Shown: positions 1-6,176 of the stretch, piece by piece | Numbering within the stretch: position 1 is the stretch's first letter | Layout of the letters: every line of letters starts with the position of its first letter | NCBI GenBank assembly: GCA_035686205.1 | Contig: DASRZQ010000021.1 | Coordinates: 1 to 16,089, forward strand | Direction: 5' to 3' | Origin: CAIWTU01 sp035686205 | GTDB lineage: Bacteria > Desulfobacterota > Desulfuromonadia > Geobacterales > Geobacteraceae | DNA: 16,089 nucleotides | Program-made: the position numbers and the translations under genes | Notes under the pieces: generated by a model | The model's database searches: none | Seen by the model: the letters and a program-made list of their open reading frames with translations, nothing else | What the model was told of the DNA's origin: nothing

Positions 1-684
1 ACCTTCCGCCCCGCGCCCGGAATAGAATCCCTTGTAACTGCATATCCAGGAGATTATGAGCCCGAAAGACACGGATTTAATCAATCCTGAATACACATCC
101 TTCCATTCGACGCTTTTTTCCATCTGGCTGAAATATGCCCCTGGGTTTACCCCGAGAAGCTTCACTCCGACTACGTAGCCGCCGTAAATCCCCACCACGT
201 CGAAAATCGAACACAACAGCGGCAGGACGATCAGCGCCGAAAGGATCTTGGGTGAGATCAGGTATTTGAAAGGCTCAAGGGCCATGGCCTCGAGCGCGTC
301 AATCTGCTCGGTAATCCTCATGATCCCTATTTCCGCCGCGATCGCGCTACCGGCGCGGCCGGTGACCATAAGGGCGGACAGCACCGGCCCCAGCTCCCGG
401 ATGAGAGACAGCGCGACGACCGAACCGAGCATCCCCTCCGAGCCGAATTTGCGCAGGGTGTAATACCCCTGCAGACCCAGGACCATGCCGGTGAAGGAGG
501 CGGTGAGGAATATGACGAAAAAGGATTTCGCGCCGATGAAATGAATCTGTTTAATGATGGCGATGAACTTGCCTGGCGCCCGGAAGATGATGTAAACGGA
601 GTACAGCAGGAAATTCATCATCCTCCCCATCTCCCGGAGAAGCGAAAGGGTAATCCGGCCGAGCTGATCCACGATGAAATACAA
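1..684 (-). CDS. mlaE: MlaE/YrbE-family lipid ABC transporter permease (partial, C-terminus off the left edge)
   Basis: Reading the minus strand from 684 gives 228 uninterrupted residues running off the window start. The family hallmark lies at residues 93-134, including ELGPVLSALMVTGRAGSAIA and then AAEIG, TEQIDALEAM. Hydrophobic segments fit a permease of roughly five or six membrane helices. The end reached here (GRGAEG) corresponds to the conserved Gly-rich stretch about 30 residues before the usual C-terminus, so only a short tail is missing. Family members form the inner-membrane channel of Mla-type systems that move phospholipids or related lipids between the membranes of diderm bacteria, with an ATPase (MlaF), an MCE protein (MlaD) and MlaC. 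The proposed start is a TTG at 684-682, five bases after a perfect AGGAGG (695-690); an in-frame stop at 705-703 limits extension. The partner genes would lie beyond the left edge. Its substrate is unknown; proximity to hopanoid genes is suggestive only. Confidence 0.93.
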   Translation of the reverse strand, partial: MYFIVDQLGRITLSLLREMGRMMNFLLYSVYIIFRAPGKFIAIIKQIHFIGAKSFFVIFLTASFTGMVLGLQGYYTLRKFGSEGMLGSVVALSLIRELGPVLSALMVTGRAGSAIAAEIGIMRITEQIDALEAMALEPFKYLISPKILSALIVLPLLCSIFDVVGIYGGYVVGVKLLGVNPGAYFSQMEKSVEWKDVYSGLIKSVSFGLIISWICSYKGFYSGRGAEG

Positions 685-719
685 GCAGACCTCCTGATAC
701 TTTCAGCCTTTTAATTTGA

Positions 720-747
720 AGTATAGAAGGATATCGGGGAAAGTAAA
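720..747 (-). promoter_or_regulatory. Candidate sigma-70-type promoter for the MlaE gene
   Basis: On the minus strand, TTTACT (747-742) and TATACT (725-720) are separated by 16 bases and lie about 36 bases before the TTG start and its AGGAGG ribosome site. Together they resemble -35 and -10 boxes. This suggests the permease is transcribed separately from hpnI, which ends about 290 bases upstream. The rest of 748-977 is AT-rich and shows no gene. A weak GC-rich inverted repeat just after the hpnI stop (minus-strand CCCGGC and GCCGGG followed by TTTT, about 940-972) could be a poor terminator, but its loop is long. Confidence 0.35.
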
Positions 748-977
748 GCGGGGCGGGATGCGGCTAAGCACTATCGATCAGGGGCTAAATTGAATTTGTG
801 GGAATACCTTTCCGGAACAAATGTCAATCCTGAGTCTTCAACTCTCTATTTCAGTTAAAACAGCAAATATCGGGCAGTTACCACGGTATTGTCTTTTTTG
901 CGTGAAATAGCACGATTATACTTCGGAAAAGCCCGGCCACATGTAAATATTCCTCGGTTTCCAGCCGGGGTAGCAAT

Positions 978-2117
978 TTAATTATCGATCTCAATTATCT
1001 TCCCGCCCGGAAGCAGGCGGAATCTGTTGCCGCGCCAGGTAACGCGGTTGCCGAGGAAGGAGAGAGCCCATGTGCCGAAGGCAAGGCAGTCTCTGACGGG
1101 GAGGAGCCAGGCATAACGCGGGACGAGCCGGTCACCGACGAAGAACCGGCTGTAGCAAAAAACCACGATGACGCGCGTTAAGCCGAGGAGAACAAAGGCC
1201 AGCCATCCGGCCGGGGAAAAGCCTGAAGCAATGAGGGCAAGGAGGGCCATCGGGACGGGCTGGGTGATGCCGGACGCGAAATACCCGGCGGGGCGGCTGA
1301 CCCGCATGGTCCTGGCCCAGCGGAGCTGACGGGAGAGTATTCCCGGCAGGCGTTCCCTTTTCATGACGCTTTCCACGAAATGACCGGACAGGGCAAGCCT
1401 GTAGCCGGCGCGATGCACCATGTTGCCGAGCTGGTAATCGTCCGCCAGGTAATCGACGAGAGCCGGGAATCCGCCGATTTTCTCCAGCGCCTCCCTGCGC
1501 ACCGCCATCGAGGCCCCGAGGCCGAAGGAAAGGCCCTCCAGCTTCAGGGCTACCATCACGTTGGGGACCATTTCTGCGGTGAACCCGAGCGCTTCCAGTG
1601 CCGTTGCAATTCCCCGGATTTCCCTGCTGCGGTAAAGTGAAGTCACGAGGCCCACGGAGGGGTCGGAGAAACCGGAGCAGACTTCGCGGAGATAGTTCGG
1701 ATTGACCCGGATATCGCTGTCGCAGACGATCAGGATGTCGTACTTCGCCTTGGGGAAGGCATTTATCAGGTTGCAGACCTTGTAGTTGGCCCCGTAGATA
1801 CGCCCATCCACGACCAGTTCAATGTCAACCCCCGGGTAACGTTCGATAAGATTTTTGATTACGGAAATAACCGGGTCGTCGGGAGACGCCGCCGCGAAGA
1901 CTATCTGGTACAGGGGATAATCCTGTGTGCAGAAGGATGCGAAATTTTTGAAACTTTCAGCGTCCGTCCCCTTGACAGGCTTGAGGATGGTCACCGGCGG
2001 CAGGCAGGCGTTCCCGCTTTCCCGGCGGGAAAAGAAATCCCGTGCGCAATACAGGGAGATGAGCCCGTAAAGAGCCGGTGGAGCGATAATGATAAATGGA
2101 AGGATTTGTTGAAGCAT
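978..2117 (-). CDS. hpnI: Hopanoid biosynthesis glycosyltransferase HpnI (GT21, ceramide glucosyltransferase-like)
   Basis: This 379-residue protein has an N-terminal membrane anchor (about 5-23), a GT-A catalytic domain and hydrophobic C-terminal segments (about 285-325 and 340-357). Catalytic signatures of the ceramide-glucosyltransferase type are present: the start motif ILKPVKGTD (44-52), the metal/nucleotide-sugar DSD (133-135), an acidic ADDYQ (225-229) and RQLRW (263-267), equivalent to the Q/RXXRW motif. In characterised hopanoid producers HpnI transfers N-acetylglucosamine from UDP-GlcNAc to bacteriohopanetetrol; HpnK then deacetylates the product and HpnJ rearranges it to the cyclitol ether. 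The gene lies downstream of hpnN and a methyltransferase on the same strand, which supports the hopanoid assignment over a generic glycosylceramide synthase. The start is ATG at 2117; the ribosome site is weak. The exact sugar donor cannot be read from sequence. HpnJ and HpnK are not in the window. Confidence 0.9.
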   Translation of the reverse strand: MLQQILPFIIIAPPALYGLISLYCARDFFSRRESGNACLPPVTILKPVKGTDAESFKNFASFCTQDYPLYQIVFAAASPDDPVISVIKNLIERYPGVDIELVVDGRIYGANYKVCNLINAFPKAKYDILIVCDSDIRVNPNYLREVCSGFSDPSVGLVTSLYRSREIRGIATALEALGFTAEMVPNVMVALKLEGLSFGLGASMAVRREALEKIGGFPALVDYLADDYQLGNMVHRAGYRLALSGHFVESVMKRERLPGILSRQLRWARTMRVSRPAGYFASGITQPVPMALLALIASGFSPAGWLAFVLLGLTRVIVVFCYSRFFVGDRLVPRYAWLLPVRDCLAFGTWALSFLGNRVTWRGNRFRLLPGGKIIEIDN

Positions 2118-2146
2118 AAAAGATACATTTTTTCTGGAGTTCCATC

Positions 2147-2219
2147 GTAGAGGCGATCCTTGTGATCGCCCGCCTTGCCGATGGCATCCGGATGCGGGCG
2201 ATCACAAGATCGCCCCTAC
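2147..2219. repeat. Composite palindromic element (REP-like) between the methyltransferase gene and hpnI
   Basis: Two long arms, 2147-2173 and 2194-2219, are near-perfect inverted copies: both are bounded by GTAG/CTAC and share the core GATCGCCCGC, with one substitution and one extra base. The intervening bases contain a second, perfect 12-base palindrome, GCATCCGGATGC (2184-2195), overlapping the start of the right arm. Elements bounded by GTAGGGGCGA/TCGCCCCTAC are a familiar style of dispersed intergenic palindrome in many bacterial genomes. In the leftward transcript it would fold into a very stable hairpin between two genes of one operon, so it may protect the 3' end of the upstream message or lower hpnI expression. 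It has no T-run typical of an intrinsic terminator. Confidence 0.85.
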
Positions 2220-2252
2220 AGGATATCCGATATTTCAAATGATAAACGCTGT

Positions 2253-2846
2253 TCAAACGGCCTTTTCAATCATCACAAGATACGGCGCATCAGCCCGCCG
2301 GTTAAGGAGGCTGCTCCGCCAGACGTTGTATCCCGGCGAGGGCAGGCGTGCCGCCCATTCATCCACCGCGCGGCCCTCTTCGTCGCCGCCCGGGTGCCCG
2401 GTATAAACCGTCAGCAGAACTATGCCGCCGGGAACCAGCAGCCCCAATGACTGTTCGAGGGCGGACAGCGTCGTCTCCGGCCTGGTGACCGTGCTTTTCA
2501 CGCCGCCGGGCAGGTAGCCGAGATTGAAAACGACGGCGTCAAGGGGTTCGCTGATAAATTCGCCCAGCCTCTCGTGCCCGGCATGGACAAGCTCCACCGC
2601 CGAAGACAGGGAGTGTTGCCGCAGTTTTTCCCCCGTCGCTTCCAGCGCATTTTTGTCGATGTCAAACGACCAGACCCTGCCCCGTTCTCCGACAATCCCG
2701 GCAAGGAAAATGGTGTCTTTCCCGTTGCCGCAGGTGGCGTCGGCAACCTTGCAGCCGGTTCCGACCCTTTGTTGCAGGATCAGGCGACAAAGCGCCACCG
2801 GGCCGCGCAACGGCTCCGGATTTCGGGAATTACCTGTCTCATTCAC
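2253..2846 (-). CDS. Class I SAM-dependent methyltransferase, YtqB/MnmM (rRNA_methylase-like) family
   Basis: This 197-residue Rossmann methyltransferase has the SAM-binding motif ADATCGNGKDT (35-45), an acidic strand-2 end FDID (61-64) and the family signature FNLGYLPGG (107-115). It continues with a TGHPGG-type motif (149-154) and LLNRR (180-184). This pattern matches the family once annotated as rRNA methylase, whose Bacillus member YtqB (MnmM) methylates the wobble uridine of tRNA. The start is a GTG at 2846-2844, 14 bases after the hpnN stop. An AAGG sequence overlaps that stop, so translation is probably coupled to hpnN. Its position between hpnN and hpnI is unexpected. The likeliest role is RNA modification with chance or expression-level linkage; a lipid substrate would be speculation. 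An in-register ATG at 2842 is in another frame and gives no alternative start. Confidence 0.88.
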   Translation of the reverse strand: MNETGNSRNPEPLRGPVALCRLILQQRVGTGCKVADATCGNGKDTIFLAGIVGERGRVWSFDIDKNALEATGEKLRQHSLSSAVELVHAGHERLGEFISEPLDAVVFNLGYLPGGVKSTVTRPETTLSALEQSLGLLVPGGIVLLTVYTGHPGGDEEGRAVDEWAARLPSPGYNVWRSSLLNRRADAPYLVMIEKAV

Positions 2847-2860
2847 GATTATATCAACCT

Positions 2861-5611
2861 TCAGCTTTTAACCTTCAACTTCTTCCTGTACCTGTCGGCA
2901 TACAGCGTGAGCACAGCCGGCAGGACAAGGATAAACGCAACCTGGCAGGACGCCATTCCGAGGGACATGATCGCGCCTATGGAAAAGACCCCCCTGTGAT
3001 GTGCGACCATCAGGGCGCCGAAACTGGCCATGATGGTAAAAGTATTATAGATGACCCCCCTGCCCGCGCTTCGGGAAACCACCTCGACGCTGGTCTCCCC
3101 TTCCCTGCGGAAGCGGTTGATGATGTAAATCCCGGAATCCACGGCGATGCCCAGCACCAGCGGCATGACAATGATATTGGCCGAATTGAAGCTGATGCCG
3201 AACAGCCACATGCCGCTCACCATCAGCAATACCCCGACGATCAGCGGCACAAGCCCGATGACTGCCGCCCTGAAATTCCGGAACGTAATCAGCAGTATCA
3301 CGGTGATGGCGATAAATGAGTAGAAGAACGCTCCGCGGTAAGCATCACGCATGATCGTCATGGACTCGTAAACCATGACCGGCTCCCCCGTCGCATGGGA
3401 ATCAACCTTGCGAACATCGCGAAGGAACGCCGTGAGCGGCTCGAAATCGAAGATCTCGTGTTTCGGGGCCACCTGGAGCAGGTATTTGCCCGCTTTCCCG
3501 ACGAATCGCTTTTTCATCTCGGCGGGGACATCGGCAAGCGTCACCGGTGAAGGATTGAGGCTTGATTTCAGAAACTCCAGCTTCTCCGGCAGGCCCGCCA
3601 GCATATTCCCCTGGAAGTCCCTGAGCTTGGCCAATGCCCCCGTGTCCTTCTCCTTCTCCAGCCTCGAGAAGAACCGGTCCAGGTTGACCAGGAACATCCT
3701 GACTCCGCGGGCTTCAGGCTTTTTTTCCTTCTCCAGGGTGTCGGCCAGCCTCAGCACCGCATTGCGGAAGTTTTCGAATACGGTCGGAAGTTCCATTACC
3801 CTCAGGTCCTCCTCGTATTTCCCCGGCGCGACGTCCGCCATTTCTTTCCGGATCTCCGCGATCACCGCCAGTTTCCGCTCCTGGTCCTCGGGAACAAAGC
3901 TGTTCAGGCTGACAACGTGATCGACCGTGGGAAGCGCCTCCAGCGCCCTGCTCTTGGCGGCGGCTTCGGCGGCCGAGGACGCGGTCACGACAGCGAAGTA
4001 CCCGGAATTCTCCGAACTTCTCATCAGTTTGTAGGCATATTCGACAGACTCCAGTCCCTTCGCCTGGAGATTCATCAGGTTATAGTCGAACTTCACCGTC
4101 ATGAGCGGATACATTGAAGCCAGGCAAAGAATAACGGTAATTGCGATTACGATCCTGGGGTGTCCGAACAGAATATGCATGACGGTTGTCGTAAGACGCG
4201 AGGGACCGGGTTCCGATGTTTGCGATCCACTAATGGTTTGCCCCTCGCCCTTGGCCCTTCGGCCTTCGCCCGATTTCCTGTACTTCGCGAACAACACCAG
4301 CATCGCCGGCAGGACGGTGAAGGTAGCGATGACGCAGACCGCTATCCCGCAGCCGGCGATGATCCCCAGTTCGGCTATTCCCTTGAAGTCGGTGAAGATG
4401 AAGGTCAGAAAGGCGCAGGCGACGGTCGCCGCCGCCATGATGATCGCCCAGACGTTCTTTTCCAGCCCTATTCTTATTGCCGGGAGCTCGGCCGTGCCTT
4501 TGGCGACTTCCTCCTGGTAACGCAGCACCACCTGGATGCCGTACTCTATGCCGATCCCGACCAGCATCACGGCAAACACCATCGACAGGATATTCAGGTG
4601 GCCCACGAGGAGTGTGGCCAGGCCGAACGACAGCGCCAGGGCAATCAGCAGCGAAACCATAGCCGCGATGACATTCAGAGCGCCACGGAACGCAAACAGC
4701 AAAAGCACTACCGTCAGGACCAGGGATATGACCGTTGCCAGGGAAATGTCGCGCTGGCTTGTCGTCATTTCCTCGTATTCGAGCACGGGGGTCCCGGTGA
4801 GACCGACCCTGACTTCACTGAAGCCGGGCATTGCCTTCAATTCCTTCAGATATTGCCTGATCTGGGCAATAGATTTCTCGGCGGGCACGAAACTCTTCCC
4901 TTCCTTGACCGGCAGGGCGGTAAGAATCTGCATTTTGCCCGCACTGGCGAAGGATGATTCCTTGCCGCCCGGCCCGGTCTGCATGAGGAACTCTTCCAGG
5001 GAAAAAGAGGCGCCGCCCCCCTTGCCGAAACGGTCAAGACCCTTTCCCAGCTTGTCCAGCATGAACGCCAGGCTCGCCAGCTGCTCGCCTGACCCGGCGG
5101 GATGCGGGCCGGTTCCGATATATCCGTCGATCTGGGCGGTGAGTGTCGAAAACAGGGTCTGAACGGAAGGAGAGGCAGAAAGGGCCTTCAGGACCGGCTT
5201 TGCCCTGGTGATGTTATCACGGAGGGCTTGCAGGTCGGACAACGGCATGAAGAGCAGGCCGTTGTCCTTGAAAAATTTCAGCCCGTAAGGGTAGAACACT
5301 TCACTGAATTTTTTGTCCGCTGCAAGCCTGCCATAGAGCAGTTCACCGAAACGGGCGGCCTTTTCCTGATCGTCGCATTCAATGACGACAACGATTTCTT
5401 CCATATCGCCGAACTCCTGCCGGTAAGCCCGGTAATCGGCGTGGAACTGGGTATTTTTCGGCATCAGGTCATCCCTGCCGGTCAGGAAATCCATTTTCCG
5501 CCAGGTATAAAACGTCGACAGCAGCGCGAGCAGAAGCGAAACGGCAAGAACAGCACCGGCGTTCCGCTCGATAAATCCAAAAAAATCTTTTCCGTGCTTT
5601 CCCATGGGCAT
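2861..5611 (-). CDS. hpnN: Hopanoid transporter HpnN (RND/MMPL superfamily)
   Basis: This 916-residue protein has the duplicated RND architecture. One helix (about 18-36) is followed by a large periplasmic domain (about 40-285), then five or six helices (about 289-443), a polar linker (444-475), a helix (484-503), a second periplasmic domain (about 505-755) and five more helices (760-905). The two paired transmembrane signatures are GIGIEYGI (352-359) and GIAVDSGI (821-828). Length and organisation match HpnN, which is required in Rhodopseudomonas for moving hopanoids to the outer membrane. It is the first gene of a leftward unit with the methyltransferase (14-base gap) and hpnI. Start at ATG 5611 (a second ATG lies at 5605); GAGG at 5627-5624 is the likely ribosome site. 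The linker contains an odd low-complexity stretch, noted separately. A general MMPL exporter is the alternative, but the neighbours favour HpnN. Confidence 0.93.
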   Translation of the reverse strand: MPMGKHGKDFFGFIERNAGAVLAVSLLLALLSTFYTWRKMDFLTGRDDLMPKNTQFHADYRAYRQEFGDMEEIVVVIECDDQEKAARFGELLYGRLAADKKFSEVFYPYGLKFFKDNGLLFMPLSDLQALRDNITRAKPVLKALSASPSVQTLFSTLTAQIDGYIGTGPHPAGSGEQLASLAFMLDKLGKGLDRFGKGGGASFSLEEFLMQTGPGGKESSFASAGKMQILTALPVKEGKSFVPAEKSIAQIRQYLKELKAMPGFSEVRVGLTGTPVLEYEEMTTSQRDISLATVISLVLTVVLLLFAFRGALNVIAAMVSLLIALALSFGLATLLVGHLNILSMVFAVMLVGIGIEYGIQVVLRYQEEVAKGTAELPAIRIGLEKNVWAIIMAAATVACAFLTFIFTDFKGIAELGIIAGCGIAVCVIATFTVLPAMLVLFAKYRKSGEGRRAKGEGQTISGSQTSEPGPSRLTTTVMHILFGHPRIVIAITVILCLASMYPLMTVKFDYNLMNLQAKGLESVEYAYKLMRSSENSGYFAVVTASSAAEAAAKSRALEALPTVDHVVSLNSFVPEDQERKLAVIAEIRKEMADVAPGKYEEDLRVMELPTVFENFRNAVLRLADTLEKEKKPEARGVRMFLVNLDRFFSRLEKEKDTGALAKLRDFQGNMLAGLPEKLEFLKSSLNPSPVTLADVPAEMKKRFVGKAGKYLLQVAPKHEIFDFEPLTAFLRDVRKVDSHATGEPVMVYESMTIMRDAYRGAFFYSFIAITVILLITFRNFRAAVIGLVPLIVGVLLMVSGMWLFGISFNSANIIVMPLVLGIAVDSGIYIINRFRREGETSVEVVSRSAGRGVIYNTFTIMASFGALMVAHHRGVFSIGAIMSLGMASCQVAFILVLPAVLTLYADRYRKKLKVKS
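4240..4272. repeat. Low-complexity purine/pyrimidine-biased tract inside hpnN
   Basis: The plus strand here is a run of imperfect units such as GCCCTTGGC, CCTTCGGCC and TTCGCCCG. Read in the gene it encodes Lys/Arg-Gly-Glu-rich residues (about 447-458) in the linker between the two RND halves. Tracts of this kind occur as dispersed minisatellite-like sequence in other bacterial genomes. It keeps the frame and falls where an insertion is structurally tolerable. Confidence 0.55.
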
Positions 5612-5651
5612 ATTACAATCTTTCCTCTCGTGCGAATAAGTTTTTTAAGGT

Positions 5652-5680
5652 AACATAGCCAAATTGCGAAATCAACCCAA
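5652..5680 (-). promoter_or_regulatory. Weak candidate promoter for hpnN
   Basis: On the minus strand TTGGGT (5680-5675) and TATGTT (5657-5652) are 17 bases apart and about 40 bases before the hpnN start. Spacing is ideal but both boxes match the consensus only partly. Confidence 0.25.
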
Positions 5681-6032
5681 GCGGCTTGCTAAAAAACCGG
5701 GAGCTTGTTTGCAAATAACAGCACAATAATGATGGGCTTCAGTTTCTCAATAAAAAACGTGATTAAAGTTATATCAACTAGAGGGAAAAATCTTTAACAA
5801 ACCAAAAATATTCAAATATCTCTCCTTTCGTTTCAAATGAACACATATTTTGCTGTTATTATTATCTGAGATACTTTTCGCTTATGCCAAAATGCAAAAC
5901 TGGTGAATATTAATCCATATCTGAGAAACTGCGCGTCCGGGGCTGTTTAAAGTTGCGCTATTATCCGGACAAATGAGCCATTCCGAGCACCAGTTCCTCA
6001 AGGGCGCAAAAATAGGTTGGTTTTTGTTTTTC

Positions 6033-6048
6033 CGGCACCAATGGCGCA
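6033..6048 (+). promoter_or_regulatory. Candidate sigma-54 (-24/-12) promoter for shc
   Basis: The 16 bases CGGCACCAATGGCGCA carry the GGCAC block and the GC dinucleotide at the exact spacing of the sigma-54 consensus (TGGCACGNNNNTTGCW). The first T, the G after GGCAC and the TT before GC differ. Transcription would start near 6060, giving a leader of about 115 bases before shc. No convincing sigma-70 promoter was found nearby. The site overlaps the second GGCGCAAA repeat, so its bases may instead serve another purpose. Confidence 0.3.
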
Positions 6049-6176
6049 AAGTGCCCGATAATGAAAAGAGTGTACCTTTTTGAAAAAATATGGTAGTAAC
6101 TTCCTATTTACTCCTTTGCTTTCATGGCCTCGGGTGAAAGAATATTATTTTTTGATCGGACCAGGAGCTTGATGCA

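Larger units (their letters stand above)
5612..6176. promoter_or_regulatory. Divergent intergenic regulatory region between hpnN and shc
   Basis: This 565-base region is markedly more AT-rich than the genes around it and contains no credible ORF. Visible elements are a near-identical 12-base direct repeat (ATCTGAGATACT at 5864-5875 and ATCTGAGAAACT at 5919-5930), an inverted repeat GTCCGG/CCGGAC (5935-5940 and 5965-5970), and two copies of GGCGCAAA exactly 40 bases apart (6003-6010 and 6043-6050). There is also a short hairpin GGCAC/GTGCC (6034-6038 and 6051-6055). Its length and repeats suggest regulated divergent transcription of the transport/modification unit (leftward) and the biosynthetic unit (rightward). 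I do not recognise a known riboswitch fold. Confidence 0.6.

Noticed and set aside
248..463. Plus-strand 71-codon ORF at the left end
   Set aside because: It is antisense to the conserved core of the MlaE permease and has no motif of its own.
2147..2219. CRISPR repeat
   Set aside because: It is one inverted pair, not a series of direct repeats with spacers.
4160..4957. Plus-strand ORF of 265 codons opposite hpnN
   Set aside because: Its His/Gln/Arg/Asp-rich composition is the usual shadow of hydrophobic membrane codons on the other strand.
5990..6080. Possible cyclic-di-GMP (GEMM) riboswitch upstream of shc
   Set aside because: A GCAAAG stretch is reminiscent, but the conserved GGCAAACC helix and tetraloop-receptor arrangement are not found.
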